Shown piece after piece: positions 33,956-43,183 of a stretch of DNA of 64,000 nucleotides; position 1 is the stretch's first letter, and the number at the start of each line of letters is the position of its first letter. The notes below the pieces were generated by a model. That model did not search any database. It was not told where the DNA came from and saw only the letters and a list, made by a program, of their open reading frames with translations. The stretch lies in assembly GCF_012849555.1 (NCBI RefSeq), contig NZ_CP051685.1, positions 4,712,001 to 4,776,000 of the forward strand. Reading direction: 5' to 3'. Source of the stretch: Massilia forsythiae (GTDB taxonomy: Bacteria; Pseudomonadota; Gammaproteobacteria; Burkholderiales; Burkholderiaceae_D). The position numbers and the translations under genes were made by a program.

Positions 33956-35152
33956 TTACTTGAAAGCTGGGTAGGTTAGCGTCCGAAAGTTATGCTGTCG
34001 CATATCGAGGTGTTTGAGCGCTGGATTGATTTTTTCGGTGACCTTTTCCACCGCATTGTCGGAAGCGCCCTGATCGGCGCGCTCGTACACCTTGTTGGCC
34101 ACCCAAAACCAGACGGCCGAGCGGATATTGAAGGGAAAGTCGACGATCTTCTCCGGCTGCGATGTGAAGTCGGGGTGTTCGCCATCCCATAGCGAGCGAT
34201 ACCCCGTGTTGAACTCGGCATAGTTGCTCGCACCTGTCAGCTGGAAGATGCCGCGGCCCCGGTATTTCCATCCTTCCCCGGTCTCGGGAGGGCCATTGCC
34301 TGCCCGGCTCCCGTAAGCATGATTGGCGATCGCCTCCTGATTTGCCGGTTGTAATACGACGCGCCTTCTTCCTTCAAGCCTGTCGATGCGGCCATGCCGG
34401 GCAGCCACGTCAGGATGAAGCCGGTAATACCTGAATGTGCTTTTCAAGGTATCGACCTTGTAATTCAAGCTTTCGACATTCGCTTTCAGGCCGGCGCCGG
34501 CTTCTTCGCGTGCCTGGGCGAAAAAATGGGCGCGACGGTAGATGGTATCGAGTTTGTAACGCGGCAAGTCACGGTTCAGCTCGTCCTTTACCTGGGTAAG
34601 GTATGCTTCCTCGGCCAAGGGAAAAATGTTTTTTAATTGGGAATACGTTATTTCATCCGGCAAGGGGCGTTCAGATCGGGCGAGCGGCGCTTTGCTGCTG
34701 TCTTGATCCGGCTTTGGCGTAACGCCTTGGTTGTCAGTGGGTGACGGTCCTGGCGGTACGGATCTCGGCGGCGCAGCCGGCGCGGATCCGGCCTGTCCGG
34801 CCGATTTGGGATGCGGCTTCGTTGCACCCGGCTGTTTATAGGTCTTCATGGTCTCATATACCAGCTGGGGTGTTCCAACCACCGGCGTCAGCGTGTCGAT
34901 GAGCTTGAAACCCTTGCGTTTTCTCGACCAGGCATGCACGCGAATGGGGTGCAGGGATGCCGGCGAAACGAGTACGTGGTTGTCCGTCGTGGTCGTCGTT
35001 CCCCTGATTTCCTTGCCCTCGTACTGGATCAGGTAGGCGATGCCATCCGCAGGCTCCATATAACGTGTAATGAAGCGGATCATGACGGAACCGGGCTTCG
35101 ATGGTTCCGAAAGCTTCTTGAAAACCTTGAGGAAATCTTCCCACGTCGTCAT
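33956..35152 (-). CDS. T6SS effector with GH19-like glycoside hydrolase domain
   Basis: A 398-residue protein whose ATG overlaps the stop of the preceding vgrG (ATGA), marking it as that spike's cargo. Residues 1-105 form a beta-rich N-terminal domain (KPGSVMIRFITRYMEPADGI) of unknown type, possibly the VgrG docking part. Residues 106-165 are a Pro/Ala/Gly linker. From residue 166 a GH19-like lysozyme/chitinase fold follows: AHFFAQAREEAGAG with Glu216/217 as the likely catalytic acid, and WKYRGRGIFQLTGASNYAEF, the family hallmark. It probably cleaves peptidoglycan glycan strands in the target periplasm. No signal peptide. Lower GC than the vgrG. Confidence 0.8.
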   Translation of the reverse strand: MTTWEDFLKVFKKLSEPSKPGSVMIRFITRYMEPADGIAYLIQYEGKEIRGTTTTTDNHVLVSPASLHPIRVHAWSRKRKGFKLIDTLTPVVGTPQLVYETMKTYKQPGATKPHPKSAGQAGSAPAAPPRSVPPGPSPTDNQGVTPKPDQDSSKAPLARSERPLPDEITYSQLKNIFPLAEEAYLTQVKDELNRDLPRYKLDTIYRRAHFFAQAREEAGAGLKANVESLNYKVDTLKSTFRYYRLHPDVAARHGRIDRLEGRRRVVLQPANQEAIANHAYGSRAGNGPPETGEGWKYRGRGIFQLTGASNYAEFNTGYRSLWDGEHPDFTSQPEKIVDFPFNIRSAVWFWVANKVYERADQGASDNAVEKVTEKINPALKHLDMRQHNFRTLTYPAFK

Positions 35153-38022
35153 TCATCATCCTCGGACGGCATGTGCGTATAGGATGTCCACTCGTTCTCC
35201 CCGATGATGATTTCGATTTCTTCCGGCTTTTCCGTGAAAATCCGGGTCGACTGGTATGCGGAATCGATGTTGCCGGCAGCGAGCAGTTCAGGCTTCTCCC
35301 CGGCCGTCCATATTTCATACGATGCGCCCATCAGTTCAGGATCGTTCCGCAACATTGAACCGATATCGATCTGTTGACTGAAACGCGAAGCGGACACCAG
35401 CGGCACTGCGCTTGCTGCCAGTTCGCTCGGCAGTGGTGCAAGTTCCGTATAGCCGTGCGCGCCGCCGTCGAACACGTGCTGCACCCCCTTCACCGTGAAA
35501 TGCCCCGGGCAGGCGAAGGTGATGTCGCCGCCCTCCAGCGTGACCGACGCCTGCCCGGCCTGCAGCACGATCTTCTTGCCGGCCTTGACCTCGATATCCT
35601 GGTTCACCGAAATTACCGTGACCGACTGGTCGGCCAGGATTTCCAGCTGGTCGGTATGGGCCTGCAGCGACACCGGCCCGTTGGCGGCGATGGCCTGGAT
35701 GCCGCCTTCGTGGCTGAACCAGGTCGCCGCGCTCGCCGCCACCGCAGACACGGTGGCGCCGGCCGCCAGGTGCAGGTCGCCGGGCGCGCTCCACTGCAGG
35801 TGCTGGCCGGCGAACAGCACGGTGGACGCGGGCGTGGCCCAGTTGACGCCGGCGGCCGCGTCCAGCGCCACCAGCGGCGCGCCGAAGCGCTCCACCGGCG
35901 CCTGCGTATCCAGTTCGCGCGTGCCCGGCTGAGCCTTGAGCGCCGGCTGGCCATTGACGTCGCCTCCGTACTTGCCCTTGATTGTCGGATCGAGCAGGTC
36001 GGCGGTGGCGGCGTGCGCCGCCTGGGCGTCCTTGCTCGACAGCGCGTGCTGCGTCGTGGCGTCGTCCAGCAGCGCCTGCGCCAGCTCGTGGCCGGCGCGC
36101 AGCCGCGCCAGCGCTTCGGCCGCGTCCATCTGGGTCGAGACGGCATCGCTGCGCGCCGCGGTGGTCAGCAACACGCCCTCGGCGCCGCGGGCCACGGCCC
36201 AGGCGTCGGTGCGCAACTCGAAGCCGCTGCCGCGGTAGGCGCCGCGCTGGCTCGATCCGGGTGGCTGCCGGACCAGGTAGCCGAGATTGAGTTGCGTGGC
36301 CGCGCTGCTGCTGGCCAGCCTCGTGCGCACCTGGCCGGGCGTGTCGTCCAGCTGCCACTGGTTCCAGCCGGCGCCGTCGAAGGCGTGGCTGTGGATGCCG
36401 GACAGGGTGCCGGCATGGTTGGCGCCCGAGTCGACACCGGCGGAAAACGGCGGCAAATCGGCGCCGGTGTACAGCTGGGCCACCACCAATGGCCGGTCGA
36501 CGTCGCCTTCGATGAAGTCGACCAGTACCTCGGTGCCGATGCGCGGCGTGAACTGCGAACCCCAGTTGGGGCCGGCCAGCGCCTCGGCCACGCGCACCCA
36601 GGTGCCGGCGCGTTCGTCACCGGGGGCGCTGCCGCTGTCGTCGGTATCGTGGAACAGGCCGCCGGCATTCGGCGCCTGGCCGCGCTGCCAGGGAAACTGG
36701 ATCCGCACCCGGTGCTCGCGGTCGGTGGTGGCCACCGCATTGGCCACGCCCACCACCAGCGCGGTCTGCGGTCCCGGCGCGGTGATCGGCGCCGGCGCGG
36801 CGGTGGCGGCCGGGACGATGGCCACGCTGTCGCGCACGCAGCCGAAGCGGTTGCGGTAGGTGCCGTTTTCCAGCGCGCCGGCAGCCGCGGTGCGGATCTG
36901 CGCCGTGAAGTTGTTGCGCGCCTCGTGCTCGGCCCACAGCACCGTGAAGCCGTTGTCGCCATCCGGATAACGTGCGTGCTGCGTCAAACTGAAACGGTGG
37001 CCGGCGGCCAGGCGCCGTACCGCGCCGGTGCCCTCGAACAGCTTGTTGTCCAGCTCCAGCGCCTGCAGCATCAGGCCACTGTGCGCGCCGGGCGTGCCGC
37101 CGTGGGGCGCGCCGCTGGCGCTGCGTTCGCCGCTGCCGTCGTAGACCTGCGCCGCCGGCAGGTCGCCGGCGTCCAGGCTGCTGGTTTGCTCGGCGGCCGG
37201 GGCCAGCAGCTGCGCCGGATCCCAGCTGCCGATGGCGACCGTGTTGGCCTGCGCGCGCCGGCGTGCGCCGAAGCGGTCGATGGCATCGTCGCTGTCGGCC
37301 GCGCGTACGCCATGGAAGCGCAGCGCGGCGTTGCCCGGCATGTCCGGCAGGCGCGCGCGGCTGTCGAAGATCACCAATCGATGGCGCGCCTGGCCGTCGG
37401 CGCTTTCTGACTGGTCATCCGGCTGGTCGTGCTCGAAGCGCCACGACAGGCCTTCCGAGGCCAGCAGGCGCACCAGGAAGTCGAGGTCGCTTTCGCGGTA
37501 CTGGGTACAGATCGCGCGCGGCGCCAGGGCTTGCGTGACATCGAAGGCGAAGCGCACCTGCGGGTAGTCGGCCAGCAGTTCGGTGACGATCCGGCACACG
37601 TCCTTGTCCTGGAAGATCCAGCTGTCGCGGCGCAGGCGCAGCAGCGCCAGCGCCGGCTCCAGGCGCAGCCGGTAGCGCGCCACGCCGCCGTCGGCGCCCA
37701 GCCAGGCCGCCTCCGTGCACAGGCCGTGCCAGGCGCGCCGCGAACCGTCCGGCTGCAGCAGCGTCACCGTCAGTTCCTCGCCGAGAAAGGCGTCCAGGTC
37801 GAGGTCGGTGGAGGTGCTCAGGGCGTCGACCTCGAACGCATACAGTTCGTTGACGCCTTCGCGGCCCTGCACGCGCTCCGCCATCAACGCCTGCGGCAGG
37901 GCGCCGTCCTGGCTGCCGGCCAGCGTGACCAGGCGGTCGCGCTGCGCCAGGCCGGTGCCGAACAGCGCGTCGAGGGCCGGCATGGCGGACGGCAGGGACG
38001 CCGACGGCAGCGGCGTGTCCAT
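35149..38022 (-). CDS. vgrG: T6SS spike protein VgrG (TssI), GH19-associated copy
   Basis: A 957-residue VgrG starting at ATG 38022, sharing one base with the tssL stop (TGATG). The gp27-like part includes GLCTEAAWLGADGGVARYRL and YRESDLDFLVRLLASEGLSW. The gp5-like part has EHRVRIQFPWQRGQAPNAGG, NWGSQFTPRIGTEVLVDFIE and DRPLVVAQLYTG. A DUF2345 repeat region ends in VTLEGGDITFACPGHFTVKG. The last ~95 residues, after a HGYTELAPLPSELAAS linker, are a lower-GC, acidic tail (KPEEIEIIIGENEWTSYTHM) unlike the other two VgrG tails and probably specific to the GH19 cargo. Confidence 0.93.
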   Translation of the reverse strand: MDTPLPSASLPSAMPALDALFGTGLAQRDRLVTLAGSQDGALPQALMAERVQGREGVNELYAFEVDALSTSTDLDLDAFLGEELTVTLLQPDGSRRAWHGLCTEAAWLGADGGVARYRLRLEPALALLRLRRDSWIFQDKDVCRIVTELLADYPQVRFAFDVTQALAPRAICTQYRESDLDFLVRLLASEGLSWRFEHDQPDDQSESADGQARHRLVIFDSRARLPDMPGNAALRFHGVRAADSDDAIDRFGARRRAQANTVAIGSWDPAQLLAPAAEQTSSLDAGDLPAAQVYDGSGERSASGAPHGGTPGAHSGLMLQALELDNKLFEGTGAVRRLAAGHRFSLTQHARYPDGDNGFTVLWAEHEARNNFTAQIRTAAAGALENGTYRNRFGCVRDSVAIVPAATAAPAPITAPGPQTALVVGVANAVATTDREHRVRIQFPWQRGQAPNAGGLFHDTDDSGSAPGDERAGTWVRVAEALAGPNWGSQFTPRIGTEVLVDFIEGDVDRPLVVAQLYTGADLPPFSAGVDSGANHAGTLSGIHSHAFDGAGWNQWQLDDTPGQVRTRLASSSAATQLNLGYLVRQPPGSSQRGAYRGSGFELRTDAWAVARGAEGVLLTTAARSDAVSTQMDAAEALARLRAGHELAQALLDDATTQHALSSKDAQAAHAATADLLDPTIKGKYGGDVNGQPALKAQPGTRELDTQAPVERFGAPLVALDAAAGVNWATPASTVLFAGQHLQWSAPGDLHLAAGATVSAVAASAATWFSHEGGIQAIAANGPVSLQAHTDQLEILADQSVTVISVNQDIEVKAGKKIVLQAGQASVTLEGGDITFACPGHFTVKGVQHVFDGGAHGYTELAPLPSELAASAVPLVSASRFSQQIDIGSMLRNDPELMGASYEIWTAGEKPELLAAGNIDSAYQSTRIFTEKPEEIEIIIGENEWTSYTHMPSEDDE

Positions 38023-38786
38023 CAGGGCAGCGTGATGGTCAGGTTGGCGGCGCGCGGCGCCATCTTGACCACGTCGTTGTAGGCATTCATCCGGGTCTCG
38101 CTGGTGCGGCCGAGCGAGGTGCGCAGGCCGATGAAGCCGAGCACGCAGATCAGGCCGAACACCGAGCCCAGCACCCACAGCGGCAAATCGCTGCGCAGCT
38201 TGTGGATGACCTGGTCCGGCCGCTCCGCGTGCGGCGCGAAGCCGCCGCGCTTGCCCTTCAGGTGGGCGATCTCGTCGCCCAGGCGCGAGGTCAGGTAGTT
38301 CAGCTTTTCGGTGCCTTCCAAAATGTAGCGGCCCTGGAAGCCGAGCAGCAGGCACATGTGGAACACCTCGAGTGCCTGCAGGTGGGCGCCGCCGCGCGTG
38401 CGCAGCTGCTCCAGGCGGTTGAAGAAATTCTCGCCGGCGAGCTGGTCGCCGAACAGCGCCAGCTGCAGCGGACGGCGCTCCCAGGCCTCGCGGATGGTGA
38501 AGCTCGATCGCAGGATGATCTCGTCGACCGCCGCGCAGAACGCGTACTTGGCGGCGTCGATGTCGTCCGGCGACGCATTCTGTTTTTTGGCGTTGCGGCC
38601 GAAGTCGTCCAGGAACTGGGTCATCCTGTGCGCGAAGGCGGCGTCGTCCTGCGGCCCGCTGCCGTTCTTGAGCATGAACAGGGCGTAGAAGCCGTCATAC
38701 ATCAGGTCCAGCAGCGTCTGCGGCGCGGATTGTGCCGGCGCCGGCGGCGCGGCGCCCATCAGGGAAGGTGCGGTTGCGGTGCTCAT
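38022..38786 (-). CDS. tssL: T6SS membrane-complex protein TssL (DotU/IcmH)
   Basis: A 254-residue TssL. The cytoplasmic DotU domain is clear: LDLMYDGFYALFMLKNGSG, KYAFCAAVDEIILRSSF and FFNRLEQLRTRGGAHLQALE are typical helices of the hook-like fold. One transmembrane helix near residues 205-225 (LPLWVLGSVFGLICVLGFIG) anchors it in the inner membrane. There is no fused OmpA-like peptidoglycan-binding domain; a separate OmpA-family gene in the tssM operon may supply that function. It lies 43 bases after tssK and partners with TssM in the inner-membrane complex. Confidence 0.95.
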   Translation of the reverse strand: MSTATAPSLMGAAPPAPAQSAPQTLLDLMYDGFYALFMLKNGSGPQDDAAFAHRMTQFLDDFGRNAKKQNASPDDIDAAKYAFCAAVDEIILRSSFTIREAWERRPLQLALFGDQLAGENFFNRLEQLRTRGGAHLQALEVFHMCLLLGFQGRYILEGTEKLNYLTSRLGDEIAHLKGKRGGFAPHAERPDQVIHKLRSDLPLWVLGSVFGLICVLGFIGLRTSLGRTSETRMNAYNDVVKMAPRAANLTITLP

Positions 38787-38829
38787 CCGGTGGTCCTCGT
38801 TGGTTGAATCCTCGTCGTGCCGGCGCGCG

Positions 38830-40197
38830 TCAGGCGGTGACCGCCACCAGGTCGAGCCGGGCGTCCGACATGCTGCCCGGGACGTAGATCGAGATCGACT
38901 GCGCCTGCAGCATGCGTTCGTACATCTGTCCCTTGGCCTCGATGGCGAAGTACACCGCGTCCGGCCGCACCGGCACCGCCGGCGGCACCTGCGGCGCATG
39001 CACCAGGCGCACGCCCGGCATTGCCGACAGCACGAATTTCTCGACGTCGTCCGGCGCGCCGACCTTGAAGCGCAGCGGCACCACGTCCACCAGTTCGCTG
39101 GCCGGCAGGCCGGCCGACACCGCGAGATAGAAGGTGGTCTTGTCGTCGATCTTCTGCGAATCGAGCATGCCGTGGTGGTACGACGGTTTCACTTCGCGCA
39201 GTGCGATGGCGAAGTACTTCGACGAGATCACGGTGTCCAGCAGTTCGCGGATGATCTGGTGCAGCGTGGCGAAGGCCGGACCCGGCTCGGCATGCTTGTA
39301 GGGCGGCAGGTCGGCCAGGGTCCAGCTCTTGGAAAAGGTCATCAGGCTGCCGGCCAGCGCCAGCAGCTGTTCGTACAGGCGCTCCGGGTGCAGCGCCGGG
39401 TGGTGGAAATAATGCGACAGCGTGGCCGAGGCGGTGCTGGCGGTGTGCAGCAGCCAGAACGAGGACATGTCGCCGGAGCGGAACTCGATCACGTGCTTGC
39501 TCGGCTCGCGGTGGTGACCGTACAGCGCGCTGACCTTGGCCTGCAGCGCATCCACCAGGCGGCGCAGCTGCAGGAACAGCAGCGGCGAACTGCGGACCGA
39601 CAGGCAGGGCGGCACGAACGACGCGTCCAGCTCGAAGCCGCCGCTGGCGGCGCGGCGCAGGCGCAGCAGCGGCACGTGCACGTAGGCGTCCAGCGGCTCC
39701 GCATCCGACACCAGGCGCACGGTCTTGCGCAGGTAGGACAACTGGGCCGCGGCGGCGCCGGTGTACAGGTCGGGCGTCTCGCGTTCCAGTTGCTGGAAGC
39801 GCACCGCGCTGGCGTCGCTGCCGGCGGAAGCACCGGCATTGCCGCCGATGTTGCTGCTGAAATTGCCCCCGAACGGCTTGAAGCCGGGCATGGCGGCGTG
39901 GTAGGTCACCGTCTGCACCGACTGCGGCAGCTGGCCCAGGTCGACCGCTTCCGGCAACTCGTCGGCGCCGGGCGCCGACACCAGCTCGCCGTCCTGGAAG
40001 CGCAGCGCCAGTTCCAGCAGGCGCAGCGTGTTGTTGGCGAGCGCGTCGCGGTCCACCTGCAGCGTGCCCACGCCCCACGCGTACGGATGGAGCAGGCCGG
40101 CCGTGTGGTGCAGGCGCTCTTCGTGGTAGCGGTCCTGCTGCTGGAAATGCTGCGGACGCAGGAACAAGCCTTCGCCCCAAAGAATCTTGCCGCTCAT
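38830..40197 (-). CDS. tssK: T6SS baseplate protein TssK
   Basis: A 455-residue TssK, the trimeric connector between baseplate and membrane complex. The start at 40197 gives MSGKILWGEGLFLRPQHFQQ, the near-invariant N-terminus of the family, followed by DRYHEERL. The central shaft includes HVPLLRLRR and the C-terminal head contains FYLAVSAGLPASELVDVVPL. An AGGAGA ribosome site precedes the ATG. First gene of the leftward core arm; shares the 312-base divergent region with the TPR lipoprotein. Confidence 0.95.
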   Translation of the reverse strand: MSGKILWGEGLFLRPQHFQQQDRYHEERLHHTAGLLHPYAWGVGTLQVDRDALANNTLRLLELALRFQDGELVSAPGADELPEAVDLGQLPQSVQTVTYHAAMPGFKPFGGNFSSNIGGNAGASAGSDASAVRFQQLERETPDLYTGAAAAQLSYLRKTVRLVSDAEPLDAYVHVPLLRLRRAASGGFELDASFVPPCLSVRSSPLLFLQLRRLVDALQAKVSALYGHHREPSKHVIEFRSGDMSSFWLLHTASTASATLSHYFHHPALHPERLYEQLLALAGSLMTFSKSWTLADLPPYKHAEPGPAFATLHQIIRELLDTVISSKYFAIALREVKPSYHHGMLDSQKIDDKTTFYLAVSAGLPASELVDVVPLRFKVGAPDDVEKFVLSAMPGVRLVHAPQVPPAVPVRPDAVYFAIEAKGQMYERMLQAQSISIYVPGSMSDARLDLVAVTA

Positions 40198-40509
40198 GCC
40201 GGGTAGGTCTCCTGGGTTGGAATAATCGATTGGCTGAACAGTAACATTTCTTTCGAATGGATTGCGCCCAATTGGCGAATGCCATTTCATAGACGTTTTT
40301 TATCGTTTGTCCAATTCCATTTGGTGGAAATCCGTGAGTTTTATGCGATACGCATGAAATAACCGATTGTCACGCCGGCTTTTTCATTATCCGGAAGCCG
40401 CGCACGATTCATCGAATCGGAAACCTGCGCTGTTTGGAATCTGCTAGTATTAAAACGATCAGTTGTTGATTATATAAGCACCATTTTCAATATGAGCTTT
40501 GAGGACAGC
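40198..40509. promoter_or_regulatory. Divergent control region between the two T6SS core arms
   Basis: A 312-base gene-free and unusually AT-rich spacer between tssK (leftward) and the TPR lipoprotein (rightward). It must hold the promoters of both arms. Possible -10 elements such as TAGTAT (40445-40450) are visible on the right, but no convincing -35 or sigma-54 (-24/-12) element was identified. No gene or small ORF is convincing here. Confidence 0.45.
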
Positions 40510-41115
40510 ATGATTCGAGCAATACCATCGGGCGCGATCGGAAAGATTATCGGCGCTATTCTCTGCGGCGCCCTGCTCGGCGCTTGCGCCAGCACCACGC
40601 CGTCCGCCGTCGCCCAGAAAAAGGGCGGCCCGTCCATGCAGGAATTGCTGGCGCAAGCGGCCCAGGCCAACGGCGCCGGCCAGAAGGAACAGGCAGTCAC
40701 GCTGTGGAAGCAGGCCGCCGCCGCGAATCCGGCCGACAAGGCACCGTGGAGCGGCATCGCCCAGGCCCGTTTCGATGCCGGCCGCTATGGCGACGCCATC
40801 GTCAGCGCCCAGGAAGTGCTGGTGCGCGATCCGAGCGACCGCCTGGCCAACAGCATCATCGCCATCAGCGGCCTGCGCCTGTCGACGCGCGCGCTGGCCG
40901 ATCTGAGCCGCCAGAACAACCTGTCCGGATCGATCCGCACCGAGTCGCAGGACCTGGCCAAGCTGCTGCGCGAAAGCCTGGGCGAACAGGTCTTGATTCC
41001 GCCGCCGGCGGCGACTTCCGCGGCGTCGGCGAAAGCGCCGCCGCCGAAAGCGCGCAAGGGAAAAGCGAAATCGGATGAAGGTTCCAGCGCCGATCCTTTC
41101 GGAGCACTTAAATAA
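40510..41115 (+). CDS. T6SS-associated TPR lipoprotein (TagM-like)
   Basis: A 201-residue predicted outer-membrane lipoprotein: signal peptide IIGAILCGALLGAC with the acylated Cys near residue 26. Residues about 45-120 form two TPR-like helical pairs (ANGAGQKEQAVTLWKQAAAA and DAGRYGDAIVSAQEVLVRDP), and the tail is Lys/Pro-rich. In Burkholderia T6SS-1 clusters a TPR lipoprotein sits in the same place, between tssK and tssB. No TssJ was found in the window, and this lipoprotein could stabilise the outer-membrane side of the complex instead; that role is inference. The ATG at 40510 follows GAGGACAGC; an ATG at 40492 is an alternative. Confidence 0.75.
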   Translation: MIRAIPSGAIGKIIGAILCGALLGACASTTPSAVAQKKGGPSMQELLAQAAQANGAGQKEQAVTLWKQAAAANPADKAPWSGIAQARFDAGRYGDAIVSAQEVLVRDPSDRLANSIIAISGLRLSTRALADLSRQNNLSGSIRTESQDLAKLLRESLGEQVLIPPPAATSAASAKAPPPKARKGKAKSDEGSSADPFGALK

Positions 41116-41146
41116 AAATCGTGTTTTAACCATTCCAGGAGGTTTT

Positions 41147-41650
41147 ATGGCAAAAAACTCCAGCGTTCAAAAGAAACTGCAAAAAATCCGGCCGCCGCGC
41201 GTGCAAATGACATATGACGTGGAAATCGGCGACGCCATCGAAAACAAGGAATTGCCGATGGTGGTCGGCGTGGTCGGCGATTTCGGCGGTAAATCGGCGG
41301 TTCCGCAAAAACGGCTGAAGGACCGCAGTTTCGTCGGCATCGACCGCGACAATTTCGACGAAGTGATGAAAGGCGTGGAACCGCGCGCCGCCTATCGCGT
41401 GAATAACGAATTGTCGGCAGAGGGCGGCCAATTCGCGGTCGACCTGACATTCCGCTCGATGGACGATTTCCGGCCGGAGGCGGTGGTGCAGCAGGTCGAG
41501 CCGTTGCGAAAGCTGCTGGACGCGCGCACCAAGCTGGCCGACCTGCGCAACAAGCTGGCCGGCAACGACAAGCTGGAAGACCTGCTCAACGACGTGTTGA
41601 ACAGCACCGAGAAACTGGCCGAGCTGGGCCATAAACCCGCGAAAGAATGA
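41147..41650 (+). CDS. tssB: T6SS sheath small subunit TssB
   Basis: A 167-residue TssB (VipA), which forms the contractile sheath with TssC. Conserved features are RVQMTYDVEIGDA, PMVVGVVGDFGG, LKDRSFVGIDRDNFDEVM and the C-terminal helix KLEDLLNDVLNSTEKLAEL, the last involved in TssC/ClpV contacts. An AGGAGG ribosome site 6 bases before the ATG predicts strong translation. The stop overlaps the tssC start. Confidence 0.96.
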   Translation: MAKNSSVQKKLQKIRPPRVQMTYDVEIGDAIENKELPMVVGVVGDFGGKSAVPQKRLKDRSFVGIDRDNFDEVMKGVEPRAAYRVNNELSAEGGQFAVDLTFRSMDDFRPEAVVQQVEPLRKLLDARTKLADLRNKLAGNDKLEDLLNDVLNSTEKLAELGHKPAKE

Positions 41651-43152
41651 CCATGTCCGTGCAATCGAACGCCGCACCTGCCGCCGCCCACGCCGCGCCC
41701 GAAGCCGCCGCCGAACCGAACCTGCTCGACCAGATCGTCGAGCAGAGCCGGGTGGCCAAGTCGAGCACCGAGCACGCGCGCGCCAAGGACTTGATCGCCG
41801 AGCTGGTGAACCAGGTGATGGAGGGGACGGTCGTGGTGTCCGACAACCTGGCCGCCACCATCGATGCCCGCGTGGCCGAGCTGGACCGCCTGATCTCGGC
41901 GCAGCTGTCGGCGGTGATGCACGCGCCCGAGTTCCAGAAGCTGGAGGGCAGTTGGACCGGCCTGAACTACCTGGTGCGCAACAGCGCCACCGGCCCGAAC
42001 CTGAAGGTCAAGATGCTCAATGCCTCCAAGCGCGAGCTGGTCAAGGACTTCCAGAGCGCGATCGAATTCGACCAGAGCACCATGTTCAAGAAGGTGTACG
42101 AGGAAGAATTCGGCACCTTCGGCGGTGCGCCGTTCGGGGCGCTGCTGGGCGACTATGAAGTCACGCGCCAGCCGGAAGACATGTACTTCATCGAGCAGAT
42201 GTCGCACGTGGCAGCGGCCGCGCACGCGCCCTTCATCTCGTCGGCCTCGCCCGAGCTGTTCGGCCTGGAAACCTATGCGGACCTGGGCAAGCCGCGCGAC
42301 CTGTCGAAGGTGTTCGACACCGTCGAATACGCCAAGTGGAAGTCGTTCCGCGAATCCGAGGATGCGCGCTACGTCGGCCTGACGCTGCCGCGCTTCCTGG
42401 GCCGCCTGCCGTACAACCCGGCCGACGGCGCCACCACCGAGGGCTTCAATTTCGTCGAGGACGTGGACGGCACCGACCACCAGAAGTACCTGTGGTGCAA
42501 TGCCGCCTACGCGTTCGGCACCAAGCTGACCAATGCCTTCGAGGACTTCGGCTGGTGCGCGGCGATCCGCGGCGTGGAGGGCGGCGGCCTGGTCGAGGAC
42601 CTGCCGTCGCACACCTTCAAGACCGACGAGGGCGAGGTGGCGCTGAAGTGCCCGACCGAGATCGCCATCACCGACCGCCGCGAAAAGGAGTTGTCGGACC
42701 TCGGCTTCATCTCGCTGGTGCACTGCAAGAACACCGACTACGCCGCCTTCTTCGGCGCGCAGTCGGCGCAGAAGGCGCGCAAGTACAACACCGACGCCGC
42801 CAACGCGAATGCCTTGCTGTCGGCCCAGCTGCAGTACATCTTCGCCGTCTCGCGCATCGCCCACTACATGAAGGCGATGATGCGCGACAAGATCGGCAGT
42901 TTCGCCGCCGCCTCGAACGTCGAGGATTTCCTGAACCGCTGGCTGACGCAGTACGTGCTGCTCGACGATAACGCCAGCCAGGAACAGAAGGCGCAGTTCC
43001 CGCTGCGCGAGGCGTCGGTGCAGGTTTCCGAAGTACCGGGACGTCCGGGAGTCTACCGTGCGGTGTCGTTCCTGCGCCCGCACTTCCAGCTCGACGAGCT
43101 GTCCGTCTCGCTGCGCCTGGTCGCCGAACTTCCGGCGGCGACCAAGTCCTGA
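41647..43152 (+). CDS. tssC: T6SS sheath large subunit TssC
   Basis: A 501-residue TssC (VipB). Recognisable blocks are KLEGSWTGLNYLVRNSATGP, SASPELFGLETYADLGKPRD, TLPRFLGRLPYNP, FVEDVDGTDHQKYLWCNAAY and, near the C-terminus, NRWLTQYVLLDDNASQE. The ATG at 41647 overlaps the tssB stop (ATGA); the ATG two codons later (41653) is an equally possible start. The pair is contracted to fire the Hcp tube and later unfolded by ClpV. Confidence 0.96.
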   Translation: MTMSVQSNAAPAAAHAAPEAAAEPNLLDQIVEQSRVAKSSTEHARAKDLIAELVNQVMEGTVVVSDNLAATIDARVAELDRLISAQLSAVMHAPEFQKLEGSWTGLNYLVRNSATGPNLKVKMLNASKRELVKDFQSAIEFDQSTMFKKVYEEEFGTFGGAPFGALLGDYEVTRQPEDMYFIEQMSHVAAAAHAPFISSASPELFGLETYADLGKPRDLSKVFDTVEYAKWKSFRESEDARYVGLTLPRFLGRLPYNPADGATTEGFNFVEDVDGTDHQKYLWCNAAYAFGTKLTNAFEDFGWCAAIRGVEGGGLVEDLPSHTFKTDEGEVALKCPTEIAITDRREKELSDLGFISLVHCKNTDYAAFFGAQSAQKARKYNTDAANANALLSAQLQYIFAVSRIAHYMKAMMRDKIGSFAAASNVEDFLNRWLTQYVLLDDNASQEQKAQFPLREASVQVSEVPGRPGVYRAVSFLRPHFQLDELSVSLRLVAELPAATKS

Positions 43153-43183
43153 ACTGTAGTCATTTCACATCGAAAGGAACAAC

